Source of the DNA: Bacteroidia bacterium
Lineage (GTDB): Bacteria; Bacteroidota; Bacteroidia; SpSt-205
Direction: 5' to 3'
Assembly (NCBI GenBank): GCA_026003215.1
Contig: BPGV01000001.1
Location: 857,001-921,000 of the forward strand
Length of the DNA stretch: 64,000 nt
Numbering within the stretch: position 1 is the first letter of the stretch; the number at the start of each line of letters is the position of its first letter. Below, piece by piece: positions 1-8,526 of this stretch. The notes below the pieces were generated by a model. The model saw nothing but the letters and a program-made list of their open reading frames with translations, ran no database searches and was not told the origin of the DNA. The position numbers and the translations under genes are program-made.

Positions 1-527
1 GAGACTTCACGCACGTATACCCCTATCTGGGTGGGGATGCCTACATTCCCCACGCAGAGCGTAGCAGGGGTAAGGCGTTTCAGCCACTGGGAGGCTTCCG
101 CTACGGTAGCTTCCTCCTCCGGCGTGCCTTCTCGCCAGAACTGCCCATACCACTGCCCCGGCCGACTCGCCCAAAAGGTAAAAACCAGCTGGGAGGGTTC
201 AGCTACGCTTTGGGCTATTTGCCATAAGACCCGCATAAGCGGCACCGGATAGACAGCCCAGCCCAAAGACAAAGCCCAAGCCTTCGCCGCTGCCAGGCCT
301 ATACGGAGCCCTGTATGCGAACCGGGCCCCTGATGATAGATAACCTGCCCAATCTCTCGCCACGTAAGGCCCGCTTGCTCCAAAACCTGCTGCACAAGCC
401 CAATCAGCCGCTCGGCATGCTGAAGAGACCAATCCCACCGGATCCCCCCTACGGGTTCTCCCTCCTTAAGGAGCCCCACTTGACAGCTCGGCCCCGCCGT
501 CTCCAATACGAGCGTCCAGCCCTTCAC
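1..527 (-). CDS. tsaB: TsaB, tRNA threonylcarbamoyladenosine (t6A) biosynthesis protein, partial
   Basis: Not in the ORF track because its stop lies beyond the left edge. Reading the minus strand from a GTG at 527 gives an open frame to base 1 (about 175 residues) that begins VKGWTLVLETAGPSCQVGLL and carries GPGSHTGLRIGLAAAKAWAL, the TsaB counterpart of the Kae1/TsaD-family ASKHA fold. TsaB scaffolds TsaD and TsaE in t6A formation on ANN-decoding tRNAs in the cytoplasm. The gene overlaps the preceding small membrane protein by about 60 bases and is probably the last gene of the cytochrome oxidase operon. The GTG start is inferred from where homology begins; no ribosome binding site is visible. 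The C-terminal part is missing from the window. Confidence 0.85.
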   Translation of the reverse strand, partial: MKGWTLVLETAGPSCQVGLLKEGEPVGGIRWDWSLQHAERLIGLVQQVLEQAGLTWREIGQVIYHQGPGSHTGLRIGLAAAKAWALSLGWAVYPVPLMRVLWQIAQSVAEPSQLVFTFWASRPGQWYGQFWREGTPEEEATVAEASQWLKRLTPATLCVGNVGIPTQIGVYVREV

Positions 528-732
528 GGTCTTTCATGCGTTTATACCAGAGCCAGCCCACGATACCCGCAGCCACATACGGCGCCGCAAACAGCACAAT
601 AATACCTACCCGCAGGCCTTTGGCCAGGCCCGGCGCGGCCGCCTCAGCATTCTTACGACACATGGCACACTGGGCCGCCCCCCACACAGGCAAGCCTAAT
701 AGCCCCAGCAGTACAACCTTCCGCCAATCCAT
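466..732 (-). CDS. Small membrane protein with CxxC motif at the end of the cox operon
   Basis: 88 residues. A short signal-like hydrophobic segment (about 5-20) ends at GAAQCAMCRKNAE, so a CxxC pair sits just outside the membrane; a second hydrophobic segment (about 42-65) and a charged tail follow. It lies one base after the DUF420 gene, inside the oxidase operon, which suggests a role in oxidase assembly or redox handling. That role is inference from position and the CxxC. I do not recognise a named family. Its 3' end overlaps the GTG start of tsaB. Confidence 0.7.
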   Translation of the reverse strand: MDWRKVVLLGLLGLPVWGAAQCAMCRKNAEAAAPGLAKGLRVGIIVLFAAPYVAAGIVGWLWYKRMKDREGLDARIGDGGAELSSGAP

Positions 733-733
733 A

Positions 734-1267
734 TCAAGTAGGATAGTAGGGCGCTAAAAACACATACACCAGTACCCCTGTCACCGACACATAAAGCCAT
801 AGGGGAAAAGTCCAACGCGCCAGGCGCCGATGCTGCCTATAGCGCCCCAAAAGCGCTGGGTACAACGTAAATAACGCCAAAGGCACCACAAATACACTGA
901 GCCCGATATGCGTAATCAAGATAAAAAGATATACCGCCTTAATCCAGCCTGTACCCCCGAAGCGTACTTCCTCATGCGTGAGGTGATAGACCACATACGA
1001 GACCAAAAAGAGCACACTAAGTGCGAAAGCCGTAAGCATGACCTTGCGATGCTCCTGCCTTCGCCCCTTCCGAATAAGAAAATATCCTACGGTCAAAAGC
1101 CCCGTCACGGCACTATTGATAAGGGCATTTAGCCGAGGAATAAAACTCGTGTCTATACCTATATCTACCCGAGGCAGCTGTAGAAGAATAACCACAACCA
1201 GCGGTATAACTATAGAAATACCCCATATTAGGGAGCGCAGGGCTCCTTCGCTAAGGCTTAGGCGCAT
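734..1267 (-). CDS. DUF420 family membrane protein (oxidase-associated)
   Basis: 177 residues with about five hydrophobic segments and conserved-looking histidines (EHRKVML, VVYHLTHEE, LITHIGLS). Length, topology and position after sco1 in a cox operon fit the DUF420/YozB family, linked in Bacillus-type genomes to cytochrome c oxidase maturation. It overlaps the 3' end of sco1 by 17 bases, indicating translational coupling. The family call is from memory of sequence character, so the exact function is inferred. Confidence 0.75.
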   Translation of the reverse strand: MRLSLSEGALRSLIWGISIVIPLVVVILLQLPRVDIGIDTSFIPRLNALINSAVTGLLTVGYFLIRKGRRQEHRKVMLTAFALSVLFLVSYVVYHLTHEEVRFGGTGWIKAVYLFILITHIGLSVFVVPLALFTLYPALLGRYRQHRRLARWTFPLWLYVSVTGVLVYVFLAPYYPT

Positions 1268-1913
1268 ACTCTAACAACAACAGATTGAGGTCTTCGCGGA
1301 GTTTTTTACGCTGGAGGCTATCTAAGCCGCTATAAAATCCCCGTATGCGTAGCTCCGGGTCCACGAGCACCAGCATGTCGCTATGTACATAGCCGAGTTC
1401 GCCCTGGGTGGAGTCGGGCGCCTTATCTACGGGGAGGAGGTACCCCTTGATAGCGAGGCGATAGAGGGTAGTCTCGGGGCCGGTGACGAAAGTCCACCGA
1501 CTTAAGTCTGCCCCATATCGTGTAGCATATTCGCGCAAAACGGAAGGCGAATCGTGGGCCGGATCTATAGTATAGGATATCAAACGCACCTTCGCAGAGC
1601 TACCCTGCAAGTAGTCTTGCAGCTCGCGCATAGCTTCACTTAGCCGAGGGCAGATGCCAGGGCAGCGCGTAAAAAAGTAATCCGCCACATGAACCCACCC
1701 CCGCAGCGAGTCCTCCGTAAAAGGCACACTATCCTGCGTCAGGAGCCCAAACGCAGGCAAGGTATGCCAGACCGTATCGCCCACACCCCGCACCTCATAG
1801 GGACCCAACTTAGGTAGGGTTTTATAGCGATTACGCCCTTGGCTGAGAAACCACCACAAGAGTAGCGGGAAGAAAAAGACCAGTAGCACCACAAGAACCC
1901 GCACCCCGCGCAT
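1251..1913 (-). CDS. sco1: SCO1/SenC family copper chaperone for cytochrome c oxidase
   Basis: 220 residues: an N-terminal membrane anchor (about 4-22) followed by a thioredoxin-like domain. The copper site is visible as C84-PGI-C88-P and a distal histidine (H177 in GYVHSDML), the CxxxC...H set of Sco proteins. Sco proteins deliver copper to the CuA centre of subunit II, and this operon encodes a CuA-type subunit II. The start overlaps the stop of the subunit IV gene by one base (TGATG type), so the two are translationally coupled. Confidence 0.93.
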   Translation of the reverse strand: MRGVRVLVVLLVFFFPLLLWWFLSQGRNRYKTLPKLGPYEVRGVGDTVWHTLPAFGLLTQDSVPFTEDSLRGWVHVADYFFTRCPGICPRLSEAMRELQDYLQGSSAKVRLISYTIDPAHDSPSVLREYATRYGADLSRWTFVTGPETTLYRLAIKGYLLPVDKAPDSTQGELGYVHSDMLVLVDPELRIRGFYSGLDSLQRKKLREDLNLLLLEYAPKP

Positions 1914-2257
1914 CAGCCAAAAAGCAACTGAAAGAGCTTTACCCCTTCATACCACAGCACCACCAGCAAAGCCATCAAAAGTATCATCGGCGATATAATA
2001 ACGAGAGCCAAACTCACCCGTTCATAGCGCATATGCATAAAGTACCCCGTGATATAAAACGCCTTAGCAATCGTCATCAGCACAAAAGTCAACGTTTTAG
2101 GCCCCCCCTTGGGCACGGTAAATGCCACCACAAACTCTAATACCGTGATTACAAAAAGAATGACAAAAGGAATCCACACTTTATCCCAGATGCTATGCCC
2201 TGAGGGCAGCAGAAGGCCCAAGAGGCCTCTCCTTTGAGGTATCGTATGCTCAGCCAT
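1913..2257 (-). CDS. Cytochrome c oxidase subunit IV (prokaryotic COX4 type)
   Basis: 114 residues with three predicted membrane segments and the family-typical block around LMTIAKAFYITGYFMHMRYE. Prokaryotic COX4 proteins are small structural subunits of heme-copper oxidases. The gene follows the second cox3 by 3 bases and touches sco1, inside one oxidase operon. Confidence 0.9.
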   Translation of the reverse strand: MAEHTIPQRRGLLGLLLPSGHSIWDKVWIPFVILFVITVLEFVVAFTVPKGGPKTLTFVLMTIAKAFYITGYFMHMRYERVSLALVIISPMILLMALLVVLWYEGVKLFQLLFG

Positions 2258-2260
2258 AGG

Positions 2261-2923
2261 TCACAATAGGTAGAAAAAGGTAAATACAAAAACCCACACC
2301 AAATCTACGAAGTGCCAGTAGAGTCCGATATTTTCCACGCGGTTGTAGTTGTTGATACGGTCAAAGTCGCCGCGCAAAATCTGCACAAGTACCACGAGAT
2401 TGAGGATTACACCACTGGCTACATGAGAGCCATGAAAGCCGGTAATTAAGAAGAAAAACTGGCCAAACTGCGGTGCCCCGAAAGGATTGCCCGTGAGGGT
2501 AGTACCCCCTAAGATGAGGTGGGTCCATTCCCATGCCTGACACCCTAAGAAGGTCAGACCGCCGAGAATAGTGAGAAATAGAAACAGAGCGGCTTTCTTT
2601 CGGTCACGCTGATGCCCTGCTTCTACGGAGAGGACCATAGTCACACTACTCACAATCAAGATAAAGGTCATCAGCCCCACAAACACGAGCGGATATCCAT
2701 GCCCTAAAATAGGCGCAGCATCAAATACATGTTCCGGGTCAGGCCAGTTTGGAGCTTTAAAGCGAATAAAGCCATACGCTGTGAGAAAAGAGCCAAAAGT
2801 AAAAGCGTCTGACAAGAGAAAAACCCACATCATGAGCTTACCCCAACTGACGTTGCCAAAGGGCGAACGGCCCCCACTCCACGGTGAGGAGAGGTCTTGC
2901 GTTTGCGTCGCTACAGCTGCCAT
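2261..2923 (-). CDS. Cytochrome c oxidase subunit III (second of two copies)
   Basis: 220 residues from the ATG at 2923 (MAAVATQTQDLSS). The ORF track extends to 2971, but 2923 lies two bases after the upstream cox3 stop and fits the operon. Hydrophobic segments and blocks such as FFLITGFHGSHVASGVI and IGLYWHFVDLVWVFVF are the conserved subunit III signature. It lacks an extra domain and is longer than the preceding copy. Two adjacent, diverged cox3 genes are common in Bacteroidota oxidase operons. Confidence 0.93.
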   Translation of the reverse strand: MAAVATQTQDLSSPWSGGRSPFGNVSWGKLMMWVFLLSDAFTFGSFLTAYGFIRFKAPNWPDPEHVFDAAPILGHGYPLVFVGLMTFILIVSSVTMVLSVEAGHQRDRKKAALFLFLTILGGLTFLGCQAWEWTHLILGGTTLTGNPFGAPQFGQFFFLITGFHGSHVASGVILNLVVLVQILRGDFDRINNYNRVENIGLYWHFVDLVWVFVFTFFYLL

Positions 2924-2925
2924 AG

Positions 2926-3501
2926 TTATAGGAGTTGATTTAGCTGCAAAAATACGACGAGATACACCCACAATACATCCAGGGCATGCCAGAAAAGCCC
3001 AGTCAAGCGCAATCCCAGTCTATCCTCCGGCCGCACCTTGTACAGAATAGCCCGAAAAGTCCAGTACCCCACCGCTACAAGCCCCGCCACAAGATGCACC
3101 GCATGTAGCCCTGTAAAAACGTAAAAATAACTGACAGCTTTGTGGTTACCCGTCAAAAATAGCCCTTCTCGTACGAGCATCTGCCAGCCTATTAGTTGCC
3201 CAAGCAAAAAAACTACCCCTAACCCGAAGGTTATCATGAGCCCTACTTGGAGCTGGCGGTAGTTCCCGAGGGCAAATCCCCGCTGCGCCCGATAATAAGC
3301 TATACTACTGGAGAGAAGTACAGCTGTATTAGCCCAAAATATCGGCGGTATAGTAAAAGTTTTCCAAAACTCATGGAAACGCTGAACTAAGTAGGCACTC
3401 GTAAACCCCATAAAGAGCATCCCCATGCTCACGAGGTAGAGCCACAGGAGAAACTCTTTTGGGTGGAGACGGGCTGGAGCCTGTGTCATAAGAGTAGCCA
3501 T
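2926..3501 (-). CDS. Cytochrome c oxidase subunit III (first of two copies)
   Basis: 191 residues with about five membrane segments. FYVFTGLHAVHLVAGLV and TGLFWHALDVLWVYLV match the subunit III core. It overlaps the 3' end of ctaB by 16 bases; a second in-frame ATG (MTQAPARL) four codons on would remove that overlap, so the precise start is uncertain. It is more compact than the adjacent copy, so the two are probably not interchangeable. Confidence 0.92.
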   Translation of the reverse strand: MATLMTQAPARLHPKEFLLWLYLVSMGMLFMGFTSAYLVQRFHEFWKTFTIPPIFWANTAVLLSSSIAYYRAQRGFALGNYRQLQVGLMITFGLGVVFLLGQLIGWQMLVREGLFLTGNHKAVSYFYVFTGLHAVHLVAGLVAVGYWTFRAILYKVRPEDRLGLRLTGLFWHALDVLWVYLVVFLQLNQLL

Positions 3502-4355
3502 ATACCCAAATAAAGAAAAGTAAGGTACGCCGTAAGAGCTAAAAGAAGGTATCGCAAATTTTTAGGGTTGGTACCATATACCCATCCCCCGCTGAGGAAA
3601 GCCACCGGAAGACCTATGCTAAAACTCCAAAGGCCCACTTGCCAGGGGAGGAACGGCCACAACGCCAAAGCCGCCACAGGCAGCGCCCATACCGAAAGCC
3701 ATAAGGCTAAGCGATTAGCTTGTGCTTTTTCGGGGGAAAAAGGTAAAAGACGAAATCCAGCCCGAGCATAGTCCCCCTGCGCTAAAAGCGCTATTACCCA
3801 GAAATGCGGAAACTGCCATACAAACTGAAGGACAAAAAGCGCCACTAAGACAGGCGATACCTCTGGGCGCACAGCCCAGTAGCCAATCACTGGGGGTAAT
3901 GCCCCTGGAAATGCCCCTACCAATACAGCAATGGGACCGTGTTTCTTGAGGGGGGTATAGGCCAATACATACAACGCCCAGGCCACCCCGCCTAAGAGCG
4001 CTACTTCCCACCGAACCAGCGATAGCATCCCTATCCCCACAACGAAGAGGGTAAGCGCCACTATTACCCCCTCCACAGGCGAGAGCAGGCCTGCTGGAAG
4101 AGGGCGGCTGCGGGTGCGTTCCATGAGTGCATCAGAGTCACGCTCCCAGATTTGATTCGCGGCATTGGCAGCGCCGGTAATCGCATACCCACCTAACGCC
4201 AGCCATAAAAGAGACATACCCTCAGACAAGCCCGCCACCAGCGCCCCCATCATAGCCGAAAAAACCACGACTAAGCTAAGCCTGGGCTTCGTAAGCTGCC
4301 AGTATAGCCCTATCCTATGCAGAAAGCTGAGGGATAGACTGAGGAGCGCCGTCAT
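3486..4355 (-). CDS. ctaB: Protoheme IX farnesyltransferase (heme O synthase)
   Basis: 289 residues, polytopic UbiA-superfamily protein. The first aspartate motif and following signature are visible as NQIWERDSDALMERTRSRPL, specific for CtaB/COX10. It farnesylates heme B to heme O, the precursor of heme A. It lies directly after ctaA, overlapping it by 41 bases, so the two heme A enzymes are encoded together with the oxidase that needs them. Confidence 0.95.
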   Translation of the reverse strand: MTALLSLSLSFLHRIGLYWQLTKPRLSLVVVFSAMMGALVAGLSEGMSLLWLALGGYAITGAANAANQIWERDSDALMERTRSRPLPAGLLSPVEGVIVALTLFVVGIGMLSLVRWEVALLGGVAWALYVLAYTPLKKHGPIAVLVGAFPGALPPVIGYWAVRPEVSPVLVALFVLQFVWQFPHFWVIALLAQGDYARAGFRLLPFSPEKAQANRLALWLSVWALPVAALALWPFLPWQVGLWSFSIGLPVAFLSGGWVYGTNPKNLRYLLLALTAYLTFLYLGIWLLL

Positions 4356-5286
4356 ACCGCGTATGTCTCAAAAAATACAACGAGATAAAACCGCTATTTA
4401 GCGCAAAAAGAGCCACTACCAAGTGAAGGACTTGCAAGACAGGAGAGAAAGAAAGATAAGCCATAGCTGCACCCGACAAAACTTGTACGACTAACGCTAA
4501 AAGCGTCCATAAAGCCCATCGCCGAGCGAAAGGTTGCCTTACAGGGTCCCGGAACACTCGCCACTGGTAATAGGCCCATCCCCCCAGCACAAACCACGAA
4601 AAACTTCTATGTATCAGGAAAACGATTTGGTCTGAGAGTAAATCCACACCTTCACGGCTGACCACCGCCCGCACAGAAGCCCCCAAAAGCACTTGTCCTA
4701 AGAGAAGGATCCAACTACCCCAGCCTAAAAGCTCATATACCCGCCATTCCGCTGAGAGGGGTCTCTCCTGGAGCAAAAAACTACGCGCCCACGCCAAAAG
4801 CACCGCTATCGTAAGCAGTACGCTAAAAAGCATATGTATAGTAATCATGTGTTGAGCCAAGTAGGTAGCCACCACCCGCCACCCCAGCAAGGCTTGTATA
4901 AGTAGGAGTGCGGGCACAGCTATTACCCACCTGAGGATGTCGGGCCGTCCCCGAAGGTACACCCCTGCGTATCCTACCATAGCCACGACGCCTATGCCAG
5001 CCAGCACGCTAACCATGCGGTTGAGATATTCGGCCCAGGTTTTGCGGGGGTCAAAAGGTTCAGCAAGCCGGCCGGCTACGGCATACCGCTCACGATAATC
5101 TGGGGGTAGTTGCGATTCGTGGGTAGGGGGGATGAGCTGCCCATAGCAGGTAGGCCAATCGGGACAACCCATCCCCGCCCCCAGAACCCGCACCGTCACC
5201 CCAGCCACTATCACCAGAAAAAAGAGCCCAAATACCCCCAGCGCTAACCGACGGAAGCGGAGCAGATGTCTCTGCTCGGCCGTCAT
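4315..5286 (-). CDS. ctaA: Heme A synthase, COX15/CtaA family
   Basis: 323 residues with about eight membrane segments. VTVRVLGAGMGCPDWPTCYG near residues 26-45 is the COX15/CtaA signature with its conserved Cys pair, and NRMVSVLAG follows. It oxidises the heme O methyl group to the formyl group of heme A. The start overlaps the coxA stop as ATGA. With ctaB it makes the cluster self-sufficient for heme A. Confidence 0.94.
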   Translation of the reverse strand: MTAEQRHLLRFRRLALGVFGLFFLVIVAGVTVRVLGAGMGCPDWPTCYGQLIPPTHESQLPPDYRERYAVAGRLAEPFDPRKTWAEYLNRMVSVLAGIGVVAMVGYAGVYLRGRPDILRWVIAVPALLLIQALLGWRVVATYLAQHMITIHMLFSVLLTIAVLLAWARSFLLQERPLSAEWRVYELLGWGSWILLLGQVLLGASVRAVVSREGVDLLSDQIVFLIHRSFSWFVLGGWAYYQWRVFRDPVRQPFARRWALWTLLALVVQVLSGAAMAYLSFSPVLQVLHLVVALFALNSGFISLYFLRHTRYDGAPQSIPQLSA

Positions 5287-7229
5287 GCGGTAGGAGCGTC
5301 CGGCTTATGGTTGGGCGAAAGGGCCGGCACCGGCGTAGGCTCGGGCGAGACCTTCGCCGCTTCCCCCTCCGAAGGCTCCTCCCTATCAATCACACTGAGC
5401 GGCTCAAAGTCATCTTCCCACCAGCGCACGCCCCGAGCGATGTCCTCATCAGAGATATATTGCGGGATGAAGTCGGCGGGTGCGCCCGGCTTAGAATAAT
5501 CATACGGCCACCGATACACCACAGGCAGTTTGCCTGGCCAGTTCCCATGAATATGCTTGACAGGGGAGCTCCACTCCAGCGTCGTGGCTTTCCACGGGTT
5601 ACGCGGGGCCGGCTTACCCCAAAACATACTGTGGAAAAAGTTATACACAAACAAAAGCTGCCCCGCTATCGTAACAAGCGCCGCTATGGTGATAAATACA
5701 TTCAGGTCTTGCCAGCTCTTCGTAAAATCAAACTCCGTGAAGGCATAGTAACGCCGAGGCACCCCACCAAAGCCCATGTAATACATCGGGAAAAACACCA
5801 AGTTCGCCCCAATGAAGGTAAGCCAGAAGTGAATGTACCCTAAACGGTTATTCATCATGCGGCCCCACAGCCGCGGGAACCAGTGATACGTACCCCCAAA
5901 CATGGCAAATACCGCCGACACGCCCATCACGAGGTGGAAGTGCCCTACTACAAAGTAGGTATTATGCAAGGGGATATCCAGAGGTGCTACCCCCAAGAAA
6001 AACCCAGTAAGCCCTCCACTGATAAAGAACGAGACCGTCCCAATTGCAAAAAGCATCGGCACCGTAAGGTGTATCCGTCCCTTCCACAGGGTAAAGATGT
6101 AGTTGAAGATTTTCATCGCAGACGGAATAGCCACGAGAAGCGTAGTAGCGGTGAAGATAGAGCCTAAAAGGGGATTCATGCCCGAGACAAACATGTGGTG
6201 CGCCCATACAATAAAAGACACAAAGGCAATCCCCAAAATGGAATACACCATCACCTTGTACCCGAAGATAGGCTTGCGCGCATGCGTGCTTATCAGCTCA
6301 GAGGTGATACCCAGCGCCGGTAGGAGCACAATATACACCTCGGGATGCCCTAAAAACCAGAAGAGATGGAGATATAGGAGGGGATTTCCCCCTTGTTGAG
6401 GTAGCGCTTGGCCAGCAATATAAATGTCAGAGAGGTAGAAGCTTGTCCCCAAGCTATGGTCAAAAAGTAGGAGGATGAAAGCGGCTACGGCCGGCGGGAA
6501 GCTCAGAAGCCCCAGTATCGCCACCGTAAAGAGCGCCCATACCACGAGCGGCATACGCATGAGGGACATGCCCTTTGTGCGCATGTTGAGTACAGTGGTG
6601 ATATAGTTAAGACCACCCATGAGCACGCCGACTACAAAGAGCACCAGCGCAATAATCCACAACACCATACCCAAGCCTGAACCCGGCATGGCCTGAGGCA
6701 GCGCACTGAGGGGAGGGTATACCGTCCAGCCCGCCGCCGCTGGCCCCGTCTCCACAAAAAACGACGCAAAAAGCACCACCGTCCCCCAGAAGAAAAAGTG
6801 AAAAGAAAGCATATTTAAAAACGGCGACGCCATGTCTCGGGCGCCAATCTGTAGCGGTATGAGGAGGTTCGCAAAGGTGCCACTCAGGCCGCCCGTCAGC
6901 AGCCAAAAGACCAAGATAGTGCCGTGCATCGTCACCAGCGCCATGTAAAAGTTCGGGTCTAAGCGGCCCTCCGGCGCCCACTTCCCTAATATCGTCTCTA
7001 AAAACGGGAAGCTTTTATCCGGAAAAGCCAGCTGGAGACGGAATATCGCCGAAAGCAATATCCCTATGAACCCCGCTACAAAGCCGGTGATGAGAAACTG
7101 CTTAGCGATCGTTTTGTGGTCCTGGCTAAAAATGTACTTCGTCCAGAAGGTTTCTTTATGATGGCCGTGGTCATGCGCATGTTCGTCGGCATGAGCCACC
7201 GCCGCTACGGTCATTTCATGCGTGGCCAT
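5283..7229 (-). CDS. coxA: Cytochrome c oxidase subunit I
   Basis: 648 residues, the catalytic heme-copper subunit. GHPEVYIVLLPALGI carries the CuB histidine and the helix VI glutamate typical of A1-type oxidases; WAHHMFVSG supplies further CuB histidines, and HNTYFVVGHFHLVMG holds the heme a3/a histidines. The N-terminus is histidine-rich (about 7 His among residues 4-24), and a polar tail of roughly 80 residues follows the last helix. It sits 3 bases after coxB and is coupled to ctaA downstream. Confidence 0.97.
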   Translation of the reverse strand: MATHEMTVAAVAHADEHAHDHGHHKETFWTKYIFSQDHKTIAKQFLITGFVAGFIGILLSAIFRLQLAFPDKSFPFLETILGKWAPEGRLDPNFYMALVTMHGTILVFWLLTGGLSGTFANLLIPLQIGARDMASPFLNMLSFHFFFWGTVVLFASFFVETGPAAAGWTVYPPLSALPQAMPGSGLGMVLWIIALVLFVVGVLMGGLNYITTVLNMRTKGMSLMRMPLVVWALFTVAILGLLSFPPAVAAFILLLFDHSLGTSFYLSDIYIAGQALPQQGGNPLLYLHLFWFLGHPEVYIVLLPALGITSELISTHARKPIFGYKVMVYSILGIAFVSFIVWAHHMFVSGMNPLLGSIFTATTLLVAIPSAMKIFNYIFTLWKGRIHLTVPMLFAIGTVSFFISGGLTGFFLGVAPLDIPLHNTYFVVGHFHLVMGVSAVFAMFGGTYHWFPRLWGRMMNNRLGYIHFWLTFIGANLVFFPMYYMGFGGVPRRYYAFTEFDFTKSWQDLNVFITIAALVTIAGQLLFVYNFFHSMFWGKPAPRNPWKATTLEWSSPVKHIHGNWPGKLPVVYRWPYDYSKPGAPADFIPQYISDEDIARGVRWWEDDFEPLSVIDREEPSEGEAAKVSPEPTPVPALSPNHKPDAPTA

Positions 7230-7232
7230 AGG

Positions 7233-8384
7233 CTATAAGGTTTGAGAGGATTTTCGGATTTCGGTTACTTGCTCAGACGGCGCATGCGCGGGTTTTTGGG
7301 TAGAGAGCCACTGCTGATACTCCTCCCAGGTCTCCACGACAACCTTCATGCGCATGTTGTAGTGCGCGCCGCCGCACAGCTGATTACACGCCAGCTCAAA
7401 GTCAAAATCGGGCTTACCCAGCTTGCGCCGCATCTCCTTAGTCGTAATGGTGGGCACCAACATCACTTGGTTTTTCTGGCCCGGGACCGCATAAATGTGG
7501 GTCCGGAAGTGCGGCAAAAACAGCGAGTGCAGCACATCCTTAGAACGCACATGGATAGTCACCAGCGCGCCCACAGGGAGGTGGATTTCCTTTGCTGCAG
7601 GCAGGATATCATCTTGCGCCTTAGGGTCGGTAAAGTCTAACCCGAGCACATTCTCCCCGCCAATCAGCGTATAATGATAGCGCCCCAGTTTGTAGTCGGC
7701 CCCGGGATACCGCACCCGCCACTGAAACTGTTCGGCCACCAGCTCTATTTCCAGCGTCTTTTGCCCCTCCTGCGGCTTCTGCCCATGCACCGGCAAGCTC
7801 CATATGTATATACCCGCTATCGCTATGGCCACTACGGGAATAGAAATGGCAATAAGCGAAGCCCGCTCTAACCCATGATGCGTCTCCTCATATACAGCCT
7901 GTCGAACCTTGCCATTATAATAGCGCCAAATCATGTAAAAGAGCATAAGATGAACCAGAATAAACGCCGGGTAAGTAAAGGAGATGATTCCATCTCGCAA
8001 CCCATCTATGAGCTTGCCATGTTCAGAGGCGGAGGCAGGTAGGTAGAGGGGGGCGTATTTGAAGGTACCCCACACCGCAAAGAATAGCCCGCCTAAGCCT
8101 ACCAGCATCCACAGGCGCATATTGACTTTATCCCGGTCCCAGCGCGCAAAGGGGTCATAGCCCGTGTAGCGCACCACCAGCTGGATAAGCCGAAAGGCCA
8201 GAAACACTATTAGGAGAGTTTCTATCCAGACGAGCTTCCAGAGAAAGCCACTCCAATCAAAAGCAGCGGCTTGCTGGGCTTGTTCGAGGGCTATTTCGGC
8301 GGCACGGGCCTTGGCTGCAGCGCCAATCTGCGCCCACCCCAGCCCCAACAGGCCCACCGCGCTCATCCACCGCATACGACTCAT
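7233..8384 (-). CDS. coxB: Cytochrome c oxidase subunit II with CuA site
   Basis: 383 residues from the ATG at 8384 (MSRMRWMSAVGLLGLGWAQ, a plausible signal peptide). Two membrane helices lead to a periplasmic cupredoxin domain with the CuA ligands C333-x3-C337-x3-H341-x2-M344 in CNQLCGGAHYNM and the upstream histidine in DVLHSLFLP. There is no fused cytochrome c domain. The ORF track start at 8690 is too long: it runs antisense through the next gene. Two -7 boxes precede two in-frame ATGs: TACCTTTG 7 bases before 8384, and TATCTTTG 5 bases before 8441, which would add 19 residues. First gene of the oxidase operon. Confidence 0.94.
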   Translation of the reverse strand: MSRMRWMSAVGLLGLGWAQIGAAAKARAAEIALEQAQQAAAFDWSGFLWKLVWIETLLIVFLAFRLIQLVVRYTGYDPFARWDRDKVNMRLWMLVGLGGLFFAVWGTFKYAPLYLPASASEHGKLIDGLRDGIISFTYPAFILVHLMLFYMIWRYYNGKVRQAVYEETHHGLERASLIAISIPVVAIAIAGIYIWSLPVHGQKPQEGQKTLEIELVAEQFQWRVRYPGADYKLGRYHYTLIGGENVLGLDFTDPKAQDDILPAAKEIHLPVGALVTIHVRSKDVLHSLFLPHFRTHIYAVPGQKNQVMLVPTITTKEMRRKLGKPDFDFELACNQLCGGAHYNMRMKVVVETWEEYQQWLSTQKPAHAPSEQVTEIRKSSQTL

Positions 8385-8391
8385 ATAACGA

Positions 8392-8399
8392 CAAAGGTA
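8392..8399 (-). promoter_or_regulatory. -7 promoter box TACCTTTG, proximal coxB promoter
   Basis: Exact match to the Bacteroidetes TAnnTTTG box, 7 bases before the coxB ATG at 8384; transcription would begin at or next to the start codon. Confidence 0.65.
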
Positions 8400-8446
8400 A
8401 GGGAGAAGTTTCATTCCAGAGTGACCCAAGGCCCCTTGCATCTCCA

Positions 8447-8454
8447 CAAAGATA
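8447..8454 (-). promoter_or_regulatory. -7 promoter box TATCTTTG, distal coxB promoter
   Basis: TAnnTTTG match 5 bases before an in-frame ATG at 8441 and 62 bases before the proximal start. It would give either an N-terminally extended subunit II or a short 5' leader. Confidence 0.5.
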
Positions 8455-8512
8455 CAACAAATGTTGCAAGTACAAACGTCCTTTTGCCCGCTCCCCTCCG
8501 CACACTTTTTCG

Positions 8513-8520
8513 TAACCTTG
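8513..8520 (+). promoter_or_regulatory. -7-like box TAACCTTG before the SiaC-like gene
   Basis: One mismatch to TAnnTTTG, 6 bases before the ATG at 8527. It supports that start over the longer ORF beginning at 8461. Confidence 0.5.
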
Positions 8521-8526
8521 CCCAAG

